This document shows positions 6,687 to 13,532 of a stretch of 13,623 nt of DNA, one piece after another; within the stretch, counting starts at the first letter, position 1, and each line of letters opens with the position of its first letter. This stretch comes from Candidatus Methanocomedens sp. GTDB lineage: Archaea; Halobacteriota; Methanosarcinia; Methanosarcinales; Methanocomedenaceae. The position numbers and the translations under genes were made by a program. Below the pieces are notes generated by a model. The model saw only the letters and a list, made by a program, of their open reading frames with translations, did not search any database and had not been told where the DNA came from. The stretch spans positions 1 to 13,623 of the forward strand of contig QBUR01000183.1 in assembly GCA_013374385.1 (NCBI GenBank). Reading direction: 5' to 3'.

Positions 6687-7373
6687 ATGACAGGCGCAGT
6701 AACATTACTATCATCGGGTCTGGATTCCACGGTAGCATTCAAGCAGGCCCTGGACACCTTTGAGCGCGTGATATGCCTTACCTTCGACTACGGGCAGCGG
6801 GCAGCATCCATCGAAATGGAGAACGCTGCCGCCATCTGCAAAAAGTCCGGCTGTGACCACCACATTATCCCCCTGCCCTGGTACAGAAACTTCGGCGGCG
6901 CCCTGACCGGTGCTGAGGAACTGCCCACCCCATCCATGACCGAACTGGACGATGCCGCAAAGTCAGACGAAACCGCCCGCAGCGTATGGGTTCCGGCACG
7001 CAACATGGTATTTTTATCCATTGCCGCCGCTTTTGCTGAAGAGCACGACCTGGAACATATCGTAGTGGGATTCGATGCCGAGGAAGCGGTCACATTTCCT
7101 GATAACACCCCTGAATTCATCGGACTGTTCAACAGGGTCATGGAATACGGCACCCTGAACCATCCCCGGATATTCGCACCTCTTGCAGACTTAGACAAGA
7201 AAGGCATTGTCAGGCTGGGACTGGATACAGGGGCCCCCATGGAATATTCATGGTCATGCTACACGGCAGGGCCCGTTCCTTGCGGTGAATGCGAATCGTG
7301 CATGCGCCGGAAACGTGCTTTTTCAAGTGTAGGTGTTCCTGACCCATTACTGGAACGACTGGGAAAATCTTAA
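6687..7373 (+). CDS. queC: 7-cyano-7-deazaguanine synthase QueC
   Basis: QueC converts 7-carboxy-7-deazaguanine to preQ0 using ATP and ammonia; in archaea preQ0 is then placed in tRNA and becomes archaeosine. The 228-residue protein opens with a PP-loop ATP site, LLSSGLDST (residues 7-15; the usual SGGxDS is SSGLDS here), followed by FDYGQR (33-38). It has the internal FPDNTPEFI segment of the family and the C-terminal zinc-binding cysteines C191, C199, C202 and C205 in SWSCYTAGPVPCGECESC. Length is normal. The ATG at 6687 gives the standard N-terminus but has no Shine-Dalgarno sequence, so translation may be leaderless. The DRG GTPase gene follows by 28 bp on the same strand. No other queuosine or archaeosine pathway gene is in the window. 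Confidence 0.95.
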   Translation: MTGAVTLLSSGLDSTVAFKQALDTFERVICLTFDYGQRAASIEMENAAAICKKSGCDHHIIPLPWYRNFGGALTGAEELPTPSMTELDDAAKSDETARSVWVPARNMVFLSIAAAFAEEHDLEHIVVGFDAEEAVTFPDNTPEFIGLFNRVMEYGTLNHPRIFAPLADLDKKGIVRLGLDTGAPMEYSWSCYTAGPVPCGECESCMRRKRAFSSVGVPDPLLERLGKS

Positions 7374-7401
7374 TGCTGACACCAGTGGTTATAGAATCGA
7401 A

Positions 7402-8493
7402 ATGAGCCTGGACGAAGAAATTACAGCCATAGAGGACGAGATACGCAAAACCTCTTACAATAAGGCAACCTCACACCACATAGGCAGACTGAAAGCAAAA
7501 CTTGCCCGCCTGAAAGATGATATGATAAAACGTGCCTCATCAAAAGGCGGAGGTGAAGGTTATTCAGTTCGCAAATCAGGAGATGCGACCGTAGTACTGG
7601 TTGGATATCCGTCAGTGGGCAAATCTACCTTACTTAATCGACTGACTGGTGCCCAGTCCAAGATAGGGGCGTACGAGTTCACCACCCTGGACGTGGTTCC
7701 AGGCACTATGTTCCACAACGATGCCACTATCCAGATACTGGACGTGCCCGGGCTTGTGCGCGGGGCCGCCTCAGGGCGTGGCCGTGGAAAAGAAGTCATA
7801 TCAGTGGTCAGGAATGCTGACCTTATTGTGTTCATGACCGACGTGTTCCAGACCGGGCATCGGGACGTACTTGAAAAAGAACTCTATGACGCCGGTATCA
7901 GGGTAAATACCCGCAGGCCTGATGTGAAAGTTATGCGCAAGTTCAGGGGCGGTGTCAGCATCAACTCAACCGTGGACACAGAACTGGACCGGGATACCAT
8001 CATGTCCATACTCAAGGAATACAAGATGCACAATGCAGACGTGCTTATCCGGGCCAAAGTGAACATAGACGAGTTCATTGATGCGCTGATAGGCAACCGC
8101 AAGTACATCAATGCAGTTACCGTTATCAACAAGGCTGACCTGGTGGACGAAGAGTTCAAAACCGAGATCAGGGCCAATTTTCCAGACGCAATGCTAATTT
8201 CAGCAGACATGGATAAAAACCTGGATCCCCTGAAAGACCTTATTTTCGACTACTTGAAATTCATCCGATTGTACATGAAACCCCAGGGAGAGCCAGCAGA
8301 TATGGAAGAGCCCATGATAATCCAGGAAGGAGTTAATGTGGGTGATATCTGTGATAAACTGCACCGTGATTTCAGGAAGAGATTCAGGTATGCCCAGATA
8401 TGGGGGCCCTCTGCCAAACATCCAGGTCAGCGCGCCGGCCTGGAACATATATTACTGGACGGCGACATATTGACTATTGTAACCCAAAAGTGA
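7402..8493 (+). CDS. DRG/Rbg-family GTPase with TGS domain
   Basis: This is an archaeal member of the developmentally regulated GTP-binding protein (DRG) branch of Obg-like GTPases, which associate with ribosomes or translation factors. From the ATG at 7402 (363 residues) it has an N-terminal basic helical segment (MSLDEEITAIEDEIRKT, then GRLKAKLARLKDD), G1 GYPSVGKS (68-75), the switch-region TTLDVVPG (94-101), G3 DVPG (114-117), GRGRGKEV after it, a DRG-specific insert, G4 NKAD (243-246), a G5-like ISAD (267-270), and a C-terminal TGS domain (about 290-362) ending GDILTIVTQK. An in-frame ATG at 7333 would overlap queC by 41 bp and add 23 residues not seen in the family, so I prefer 7402. The short membrane-protein gene follows after 7 bp. 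Confidence 0.94.
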   Translation: MSLDEEITAIEDEIRKTSYNKATSHHIGRLKAKLARLKDDMIKRASSKGGGEGYSVRKSGDATVVLVGYPSVGKSTLLNRLTGAQSKIGAYEFTTLDVVPGTMFHNDATIQILDVPGLVRGAASGRGRGKEVISVVRNADLIVFMTDVFQTGHRDVLEKELYDAGIRVNTRRPDVKVMRKFRGGVSINSTVDTELDRDTIMSILKEYKMHNADVLIRAKVNIDEFIDALIGNRKYINAVTVINKADLVDEEFKTEIRANFPDAMLISADMDKNLDPLKDLIFDYLKFIRLYMKPQGEPADMEEPMIIQEGVNVGDICDKLHRDFRKRFRYAQIWGPSAKHPGQRAGLEHILLDGDILTIVTQK

Positions 8494-8500
8494 CCATAAA

Positions 8501-8743
8501 ATGGAACCGCAAATCAATACCCGAAAATTTAATATCGTATTGACCGTTAGTATCTACCTGGCATTTATCGGCGCGGTCATCTCCATATGGATATTCCTGA
8601 TTATCGGCCTGTTATTATTTATGGCCCGCAATGCCGCGTTTATTATGGAAAAAGTAGTACAAAAACGATTTAGCTATGACAATAACTCTGGTAATAATTT
8701 TAATTATGACTTAGGTGACAACACCGAAGATAAAAAGGAGTGA
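8501..8743 (+). CDS. Small two-helix membrane protein of unknown function
   Basis: This 80-residue protein has a polar start (MEPQINTRKFN), two closely spaced hydrophobic helices (about 12-30 and 32-44, possibly a hairpin), the basic segment MEKVVQKRFSY, and an Asn/Asp-rich acidic tail (NNSGNNFNYDLGDNTEDKKE). I do not recognise a family. It starts 7 bp after the DRG GTPase stop, with GTGA at 8490-8493 as a possible ribosome-binding site, so the two are probably co-transcribed. It ends only 6 bp from the convergently transcribed aminotransferase gene, leaving no room for separate terminators. The name 'conserved membrane protein' would be an overstatement from sequence alone. Confidence 0.65.
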   Translation: MEPQINTRKFNIVLTVSIYLAFIGAVISIWIFLIIGLLLFMARNAAFIMEKVVQKRFSYDNNSGNNFNYDLGDNTEDKKE

Positions 8744-8749
8744 CCTTAC

Positions 8750-9910
8750 TCAGCCCAGGAACTCTTCCATACGCTCCAGCGCGGTTTTCAGTTCTTCAAG
8801 GCTGGAAGCATAGGAACATCGCAAAAATCCGGCACCAGACTCACCGAATACATCCCCAGGAACTACGGCCACCTTCTGCTGGTTTAACAATCCTTCTGCA
8901 AACTGCGAAGAGGTCATGCCTGTAGACTGCACAGACGGGAATGCGTAGAATGCTCCCCTTGGCTCAAAACAATCTAGGCCCAGCTCGTTTAGTCCTGTAA
9001 CAAAGAGCCGTCTGCGTCGGTTATATTCCCTGACCATGGCCTGCATTTCTGAATCGCCTTTGTTCAGGGCCTCTATGGCCCCCATCTGGGAGGTGATGGG
9101 CGCACACAGCATAGTATACTGGTGAATAAGAAGCATGGCACTAATAATATCGGGCGAACCCATTGCATACCCCACGCGCAGCCCGGTCATGGCATGGGAC
9201 TTTGACAGGCCGTTTAGCAGTATGGTACGTTCATCCATGCCGTTCAGTGATGAAAAACATGTATGCTTACCATTGTAGGTAAGCTTGTCATACACCTCAT
9301 CAGATATGACCAGCAGGTCATGTTCCACTGCCACATCTGCCACTTCCTCTAAATCCCTTTTACCCATCACAGCCCCTGTTGGGTTGTTGGGGTAGCTCAG
9401 TATAATGGCTTTGGTCTTTGGTGTAACAGCATCTTCCAGCTGTGCCCCTGTCAACCGGAACTCGTTCTCCCTGATAGTGGAAACAATAACCGGTGTACCC
9501 CCGGAAAAAACAATACCCGGTTTATATGACACATAACTGGGTTCGTGGACGATGACTTCATCTCCGGGATTTACCACAGCACGCAGGGCAAGGTCAGCGG
9601 CTTCGCTGACGCCGGTGGTTACGAGTACCTGGGTCTCAGGGTCATAGTTTACGCCATAGTCCCTATGGAATGAGTCAGATACGGCTTCCCTGAGTTCAAG
9701 CAAACCGGCGTTGGAAGTATATGAAGTGAAGCCTTTCTCAAGCGAATAAATACATGCTTCCCTGATGTGCCAGGGCGTGACAAAATCAGGTTCGCCCACA
9801 CCCAGGGAGATGACATCATCCATACCGATAACCATATCAAAGAATTTCCTGATACCCGAAGGTGGGACAGCATTTACCCTGTCAGAAATAAATTTTCGTG
9901 TATGGTTCAT
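8750..9910 (-). CDS. Class I/II pyridoxal-phosphate aminotransferase
   Basis: This 386-residue enzyme belongs to fold-type I aminotransferases of the aspartate/aromatic/alanine group. Visible landmarks are SLGVGEPDF near the N-terminus (35-43), YTSNAGLLELREAV (64-77), NPTGA with N176, ISDEVYDKL with D204 and Y207, the Schiff-base lysine K237 in LSKSHAMTGLRVGYAMG, and the carboxylate-binding arginine in FLRCSYASS close to the end. All catalytic residues are present. Sequence alone does not fix the amino donor; aspartate, aromatic or broad specificity are all possible. The gene starts 17 bp after the Lrp/AsnC gene ends, with GTGA about 9 bases upstream of its ATG. This regulator-aminotransferase pair is common in archaea and points to control by amino-acid supply. 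Confidence 0.93.
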   Translation of the reverse strand: MNHTRKFISDRVNAVPPSGIRKFFDMVIGMDDVISLGVGEPDFVTPWHIREACIYSLEKGFTSYTSNAGLLELREAVSDSFHRDYGVNYDPETQVLVTTGVSEAADLALRAVVNPGDEVIVHEPSYVSYKPGIVFSGGTPVIVSTIRENEFRLTGAQLEDAVTPKTKAIILSYPNNPTGAVMGKRDLEEVADVAVEHDLLVISDEVYDKLTYNGKHTCFSSLNGMDERTILLNGLSKSHAMTGLRVGYAMGSPDIISAMLLIHQYTMLCAPITSQMGAIEALNKGDSEMQAMVREYNRRRRLFVTGLNELGLDCFEPRGAFYAFPSVQSTGMTSSQFAEGLLNQQKVAVVPGDVFGESGAGFLRCSYASSLEELKTALERMEEFLG

Positions 9911-9927
9911 CGGTCGCTCACATCATC

Positions 9928-10407
9928 TTATGGAGTTATGGCCAGTCTTTTTGACTTTTCCTTTTCGAACAGTGTTACTCCGTCCTCTTTGTAGGTCTTT
10001 AGCACGAAATGTGTCACCGTGCTTTGCACCTGGTCAAGGGTTGCAATCTTCTCTGCCACGAAAAAAGCCACGTCCTTCATGGAACGCCCGCGCACGGTCA
10101 GGGAAAAGTCATGGTCGCCTGATATCAATCGCACAGACCTGACCTCGTTAAAATTTGCAATACGCCTGGCAATTTCATCGTATCCTAACCTGTCACCCAG
10201 GGATATCTTGAGTTCGATGATGGCATAGAGGTATTCTTCACCCACCTTATCCCAGTCAATGACAGCCTTATATTTACGTATGATACCGCTGTCTTCCAGT
10301 TCCTTGATACGTGAGCGTACTTCTGTCTCAGATTGTCCAATAAGCTTTGCAATCTCTGCCGGGTCAATCTTTGGGTCCTGCTCTATAATCTCTAATATCT
10401 CATTCAT
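9928..10407 (-). CDS. Lrp/AsnC-family transcriptional regulator
   Basis: The protein has an N-terminal winged helix-turn-helix (about 1-50: ILEIIEQDPKIDPAEIAKLIGQSETEVRSRIKELEDSGIIRKYKAVID) and a C-terminal RAM/AsnC ligand-binding domain (about 58-140: YAIIELKI, then VRLISGDHDFSLTVRGRSMKDVAFFVAEKIATLDQV, and THFVLKTYKEDGV). Such regulators form dimers or octamers and bind amino acids. Two near-by starts exist: ATG at 10413 and ATG at 10407. GAGG at 10414-10417 is 7 bases from the second but only 1 from the first, so I choose 10407 (159 residues). The gene is directly followed by the aminotransferase, its most likely target, together with itself. A TATA box lies about 60-70 bp upstream inside the end of the flavoprotein gene. 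Confidence 0.92.
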   Translation of the reverse strand: MNEILEIIEQDPKIDPAEIAKLIGQSETEVRSRIKELEDSGIIRKYKAVIDWDKVGEEYLYAIIELKISLGDRLGYDEIARRIANFNEVRSVRLISGDHDFSLTVRGRSMKDVAFFVAEKIATLDQVQSTVTHFVLKTYKEDGVTLFEKEKSKRLAITP

Positions 10408-10467
10408 TACCATGCCTCATATCTGGTAAGCGTGTTTCCTATGTATTATCAGGACATAGATTTTGCG

Positions 10468-10480
10468 CTTATTTATACGG
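10468..10480 (-). promoter_or_regulatory. TATA box of the Lrp-aminotransferase operon
   Basis: The minus strand reads CCGTATAAATAAG, with TATAAATA overlapping the stop codon of the upstream flavoprotein gene (TAA at 10473-10475). The expected start site near 10446 gives a leader of about 35-40 bases, long enough for the GAGG site at 10414-10417. Confidence 0.5.
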
Positions 10481-11039
10481 GTGCAAGCCTGTCAAGTGTG
10501 TCGCACAATTTATTCACTGTATCTTCTACGGTTTTCATGCCTACTTCATCGGTATTAGCAGCTTTTTGTGTAATGCCGCCAAAGTGATTGTTGTCACCTA
10601 CCACTATCATACCATGGATATGCATCCAGGCATGTATGGACCAGACAGTGTATTCCTGCCCACCGTTACGGGATGTGCCAACGGCCAGTGCGGCACCGAC
10701 TTTATCCTTAAGTAAAAATCCATTTCTCCTCAGGGGAAGTGTACGGTCGAACAGCATCTTTAACTGTCCTGACAGGGTTCCGAAATACACGGGCGAGGAT
10801 GCGATAATACCATCGGCAGACGCAAGGGAACTGTTGATTCCTGCCATATCATCCTCAATGGGACAGCTGTTTTCAGTTCTGCATGCGTGGCAGTCAGTAC
10901 AGGGGGATAAGTCTGCACCGGCAAGGGATATATTCTCAACTTCAAAGCCTCTCTGCCTGGCAATATCCAGTGCACGGTCGATCATGTGGCTGTTACTGCC
11001 GTCCTGATTTGGACTACCAGATATTCCAACAATTTTCAT
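10473..11039 (-). CDS. Iron-sulfur flavoprotein (NADPH-dependent FMN reductase fold)
   Basis: This 188-residue protein has the flavodoxin-like fold of the FMN reductase family. The FMN phosphate loop is GISGSPNQDGSNS (5-17), the family motif SSPVYFGTLSGQLKMLFDR lies in the middle (about 80-98), and the compact cysteine cluster C47-X2-C50-X2-C53-X5-C59 would bind a [4Fe-4S] cluster. That combination defines the iron-sulfur flavoproteins known from methanogens such as Methanosarcina thermophila, which transfer electrons and have been linked to ferredoxin and to oxygen or peroxide detoxification. The start is well supported: AGGTGA at 11049-11054 lies 9 bases before the ATG. It runs the same way as the Lrp gene, but that gene has its own TATA box, so the two can be expressed separately. 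Confidence 0.9.
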   Translation of the reverse strand: MKIVGISGSPNQDGSNSHMIDRALDIARQRGFEVENISLAGADLSPCTDCHACRTENSCPIEDDMAGINSSLASADGIIASSPVYFGTLSGQLKMLFDRTLPLRRNGFLLKDKVGAALAVGTSRNGGQEYTVWSIHAWMHIHGMIVVGDNNHFGGITQKAANTDEVGMKTVEDTVNKLCDTLDRLAPV

Positions 11040-11050
11040 ATTATTACTTC

Positions 11051-11065
11051 ACCTAAGCTTTAGGT
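11051..11065 (-). promoter_or_regulatory. Short hairpin overlapping the flavoprotein ribosome-binding site
   Basis: ACCTAA-GCT-TTAGGT is a perfect 6-bp inverted repeat. In the minus-strand transcript its 3' arm contains the first bases of the Shine-Dalgarno AGGTGA. It could be an operator or a small RNA hairpin that limits ribosome access; with such short arms chance is also possible. Elsewhere in the gap 11040-11234 I see TCTAAT-N8-ATTAGA (11130-11149) and AT-rich promoter-like stretches, but no gene. Confidence 0.3.
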
Positions 11066-11234
11066 ATCATACTTACCCCGGTAATAACTTTTCCTGTGCA
11101 ATCCCCATTATTGTTTAAAAATAGATATCTCTAATCACTGTTAATTAGATTCAAAATTGCTGAAAAATATTTGACTATCCTGGTCTTAAGCGGTGTAGTC
11201 AAGATGAAACAAAGTGGTAGAAAATATCAACAGA

Positions 11235-11516
11235 TTATCTGATAATGTTCAGATTGCTCAAATCTTCTTTTGTAACAATGTAATATGCATCGTATTTTTC
11301 ATCAAAATCCATTATCTTCTGGTTAACAACTCCCCGGCTGTGAGCATAAGCGGCACCATGACCGGTTTGTTGTAGTACGTATTCCCTGTCACCAACCTTT
11401 ATAACAGTGAAAATATCTTCTCCACCTTCAACTCCTACATGGAGTACATCCCCGGATTCCATGTCCTTTACAATATTGGGTCTATTCTTGGTCTTGACGC
11501 CGTATTCAATACTCAT
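11235..11516 (-). CDS. Hypothetical 93-residue protein
   Basis: I do not recognise this protein. It is soluble, charged and without membrane segments or cysteines. It appears to be a small beta-rich domain: SGDVLHVGVEGGEDIFTVIKVGDREYVLQQTGHGAAYAH (about 21-59), then a helical or mixed end (DEKYDAYYIVTKEDLSNLNIIR). The alternation of glycine turns and strands recalls small barrel-like folds, but this is only an impression. AGGTAA at 11522-11527, six bases before the ATG, supports the start. It stands alone, with about 200 bp on one side and over 300 bp on the other without convincing genes, in the AT-rich stretch between the flavoprotein gene and the GNAT pair. Confidence 0.6.
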   Translation of the reverse strand: MSIEYGVKTKNRPNIVKDMESGDVLHVGVEGGEDIFTVIKVGDREYVLQQTGHGAAYAHSRGVVNQKIMDFDEKYDAYYIVTKEDLSNLNIIR

Positions 11517-11543
11517 TTGATTACCTTCAGTTATTAATTGGAA

Positions 11544-11651
11544 TTATGCCATTGAAAAAGAACGCACCACTTGCTTCAGTGCATCCGCAGATGGCAACAC
11601 TCCAACAAAAGCCACCTTATCATTAATAGTATTGTTGGTACATCTGATATT
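11544..11651 (-). pseudogene. Possible 3' remnant of a lost gene
   Basis: A 35-codon stretch open on the minus strand and ending in TAA reads like a real protein C-terminus (DKVAFVGVLPSADALKQVV, then RSFSMA). It has no start codon except one M near the end, and a TAG directly upstream closes it. The adjacent bases 11652-11700 have other short open frames, so a frameshifted, decayed gene is possible. I cannot name the family. It lies about 28 bp upstream of the 93-residue gene on the same strand. Confidence 0.25.
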
Positions 11652-11835
11652 CTATGTGATATTGCTTTGTTATAGACTTTGGGTGTGCTGCTTGAAGGTA
11701 AGAAGCCTGTTGAAAATGTCATTTAAAACCGGTATGTGTGCCAGGAATTCCGGTAAATATACCAAATAATCCAAGAGTACTAAAGAAGTGCACTACGAAA
11801 TATTAATCAGTTAAGGTAAGGACTTTGTCCGCCTG
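11652..11835. other. Intergenic stretch without a recognised gene
   Basis: Together with the remnant before it, this makes a gap of more than 300 bases between the 93-residue gene and the GNAT pair. I see only short inverted repeats, such as GGAC-TTT-GTCC at 11820-11830, and AT-rich segments. No tRNA, repeat array or transposase fragment could be identified. Confidence 0.5.
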
Positions 11836-11869
11836 ATGAAGTTATTATTGAACTGTTTAGGACAAATAG

Positions 11870-11893
11870 CTTATATACAATATAATAATATAC
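11870..11893 (+). promoter_or_regulatory. TATA-rich promoter of the GNAT pair
   Basis: CTTATATACAATATAA and the following TAATATAC give two overlapping TATA-like boxes. They lie 60-85 bp upstream of the GTG at 11953, which leaves room for a leader with the GGAG at 11940-11943. Their presence argues against the upstream ATG at 11836 as the real start of the antitoxin gene, because the promoter would then be inside the coding region. Confidence 0.45.
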
Positions 11894-11952
11894 TTAAATT
11901 AGGTGTTAAGGGTATAATTGGCTTGCATCTATACAGAGAGGAGAGTTTGGTT

Positions 11953-12111
11953 GTGGCTAAACCTATTGATTTAATCTTGACTTTAGAAAATGAAGATGCT
12001 AAAACGTTTTGGGAAAACATGGAAAACCCACCAGAACCAACAATAGAGGAATTGCAGTTCTGTAAAGATGGCATTAAATTGTTCAATGAACATCCGTTCA
12101 TAAAAGTTTAA
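11953..12111 (+). CDS. Putative antitoxin of the GNAT pair, DUF1778-like tail
   Basis: From the GTG at 11953 this is a 52-residue protein, MAKPIDLILTLENEDAKTF followed by WENMENPPEPTIEEL and a short helical tail. The segment 'ENPPEPTIEEL' resembles the C-terminal part of DUF1778 (TacA/AtaR-type) antitoxins, which wraps around and blocks a GNAT toxin. The ribbon-helix-helix DNA-binding half normally found before it is absent. I choose this start because GGAG (11940-11943) is 9 bases upstream. An in-frame ATG at 11836 would give 91 residues, but the extra N-terminus (MKLLLNCLGQIAYIQ, then YNNILKLGV) overlaps the TATA boxes and does not look like a ribbon-helix-helix. The GNAT gene follows after 13 bp. 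The similarity is from memory and short, so the family call is tentative. Confidence 0.6.
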   Translation: MAKPIDLILTLENEDAKTFWENMENPPEPTIEELQFCKDGIKLFNEHPFIKV

Positions 12112-12124
12112 CTCTAAATTTTCA

Positions 12125-12670
12125 ATGGCTTCAATTCCTTTCAGCGAATTACACATAGAGCCGTTGACGAAACGACATAATTTGAATGATTTTAGTTGTA
12201 CCGAGAGAGATTTAAATGATTTTTTAAAAAATGATGCACTTAACGATCAAGAAGAGTTAACGAGTAGGACTTTTGTGTGCATTTATAATAATAAAGTGGT
12301 GGGTTTTTTTAGTCTGCTTGCAGATGCTATTAGAGTTCAGGATATTCAGACAGATGATAATATCGATGGGTATTGTTATCATAAATATCCAGATATGAAA
12401 ATTGGAAGATTAGCTACTGATGAAGAATATGAAAGAAAAGGAGTAGTAAGATATCTTTATTTAAATATTTGTGGGGCATCTTTTAAAATCCTAGGAATAA
12501 TGGGAATTAGGTTTATCACTGTAGACTCAAAGAATGAACCAATAGAGTTTTATCAAAAAATGGGGTTTATTAAAACAGAAGTAAAGAAGGATTATCCAAC
12601 TTTATGCAAAGATATCCATCAGATTTATTTAAAATTGCAGAGTCACGATAGAAAATTGGATGAATATTAA
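12125..12670 (+). CDS. GNAT-family acetyltransferase, probable TacT/AtaT-type toxin
   Basis: This 181-residue protein has the GNAT fold with features of the toxin branch that acetylates aminoacyl-tRNA: an opening IEPLTKRHNLNDFSCTERDL with the F-x-C..x-x-L-N-D-F-L motif (residues 11-34), RTFVCIYNNKVVGFFSLLAD (48-67), motif A MKIGRLATDEEYERKGVVRYLY (91-112), and VDSKNEPIEFYQKMGF (133-148) with the usual catalytic-type tyrosine Y143. The acetyl-CoA loop is R/Q-x-x-G-x-G/A in most GNATs; here it is R-K-G-V-V, so the second small residue is V107. The enzyme may still bind acetyl-CoA or may be weakened. There is no clear Shine-Dalgarno; it is 13 bp after the putative antitoxin and likely co-transcribed. 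The pair is AT-richer than the neighbouring core genes, which suggests horizontal acquisition. Confidence 0.8.
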   Translation: MASIPFSELHIEPLTKRHNLNDFSCTERDLNDFLKNDALNDQEELTSRTFVCIYNNKVVGFFSLLADAIRVQDIQTDDNIDGYCYHKYPDMKIGRLATDEEYERKGVVRYLYLNICGASFKILGIMGIRFITVDSKNEPIEFYQKMGFIKTEVKKDYPTLCKDIHQIYLKLQSHDRKLDEY

Positions 12671-12750
12671 AATAATAATTGGAGGATTTACAGCAATTCT
12701 ATAATATCCTTTCTTATCTATTGTTAATTTAGGCACAATAAAATTCCGCC

Positions 12751-12774
12751 ATATTTCGCATGAAATATATACCT
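12751..12774 (+). promoter_or_regulatory. Palindrome overlapping the TATA box of the riboflavin-pathway reductase
   Basis: ATATTTC-GCAT-GAAATAT (12751-12768) has 7-bp perfect arms. Its right half runs into the TATA-like GAAATATATACC (12762-12773), centred about 27 bp before the ATG at 12795, so the mRNA is probably leaderless. A protein bound to the palindrome would block TBP/TFB. Archaeal riboflavin genes are known to be controlled by the regulator RbkR; whether this is such a site cannot be judged here. Confidence 0.5.
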
Positions 12775-12794
12775 GCAAATCAATCCAATGCACC

Positions 12795-13487
12795 ATGCGC
12801 CCGCACGTAACCATCAATGCAGCCATGTCCGCAGACGGAAAGATATCCACACACAAACGAATACAGGTCAGGATTTCCGGGGATGATGATTTTAACAGGG
12901 TGGATAATATGCGTGCGAGTGCCGATGCCGTGATGGTGGGTATAGGTACAGTGCTTGCTGATGACCCCAGTCTTACTGTTAAATCAGGGCAGCTCAGGTC
13001 AGACCGGAAAAAGCGTTGTGGCTCTGAGGACCCGGCCAGGATTGTAGTTGACAGTATGGCAAGAACACCCGTAGATGCCGATATTTTCAAGAAAGGGGAG
13101 GGTGAAAGGATAATTGCAGTGTGTGAAAAAGCACCACAGAGCAAGGTTGAAGCACTGCAGCAACAGGGAGCCAAGATTATCACAGCGGGTGAGCAGCAGG
13201 TTGACCTGGCAGGACTGATGTCCGAATTAAAGACGCTGGGCATTGATTCACTGATGGTTGAAGGGGGAGCGATCCTGAACTGGTCACTGGTATCCCAGGG
13301 ACTGGTGGATGAAATATATACTTACATCGGTGCCCTGGTGCTGGGGGGAGTTGGAGCGCCAACACTGGTGGATGGTGCCGGGTTTAGTGATAACACAGAT
13401 GCTGCCGGGTTGGAACTTGTGTCAATGGAGCGGGTGGATGACGGTGTATTGCTCAGGTGGAGTGTACTGGATGAGAAAAGTGGATAA
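12795..13487 (+). CDS. arfC: 2,5-diamino-6-ribosylamino-pyrimidinone 5'-phosphate reductase
   Basis: This enzyme reduces the ribose side chain of the riboflavin intermediate made from GTP, using NADPH, before deamination; it is the archaeal/fungal counterpart of the RibD reductase domain. The 230-residue protein shows the family signature: VTINAAMSADGKIST (5-19), DNMRASADAVMVGIGTVLADDPSLTV (37-62), DPARIVVDS (79-87), LMVEGGAILNWSLVSQGLVDEIYTYI (153-178) and the ending PTLVDGAGF. There is no deaminase domain, and the length is normal for the stand-alone form. The ATG at 12795 lies about 27 bp after a TATA-like box and lacks a Shine-Dalgarno, which points to a leaderless transcript. No other riboflavin gene is in the window. 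It supplies FMN precursors in a neighbourhood that also has an FMN-binding flavoprotein. Confidence 0.93.
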   Translation: MRPHVTINAAMSADGKISTHKRIQVRISGDDDFNRVDNMRASADAVMVGIGTVLADDPSLTVKSGQLRSDRKKRCGSEDPARIVVDSMARTPVDADIFKKGEGERIIAVCEKAPQSKVEALQQQGAKIITAGEQQVDLAGLMSELKTLGIDSLMVEGGAILNWSLVSQGLVDEIYTYIGALVLGGVGAPTLVDGAGFSDNTDAAGLELVSMERVDDGVLLRWSVLDEKSG

Positions 13488-13532
13488 GTACACCAGTAAG
13501 TGCAATGGATCAGCGGGATAAGAATCCACACA

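Noticed and set aside
7333..7401. N-terminal extension of the DRG GTPase from the ATG at 7333
   Set aside because: It would overlap queC by 41 bp, and its residues (MFLTHYWNDWENLNADTSGY) are queC coding sequence read in another frame. Family members begin near the MSLDEE segment.
12629..13243. 204-codon open frame on the minus strand over arfC and the GNAT end
   Set aside because: It is antisense to arfC, which has full family motifs. The product is low-complexity, Ser- and Cys-rich, and has no Shine-Dalgarno sequence.
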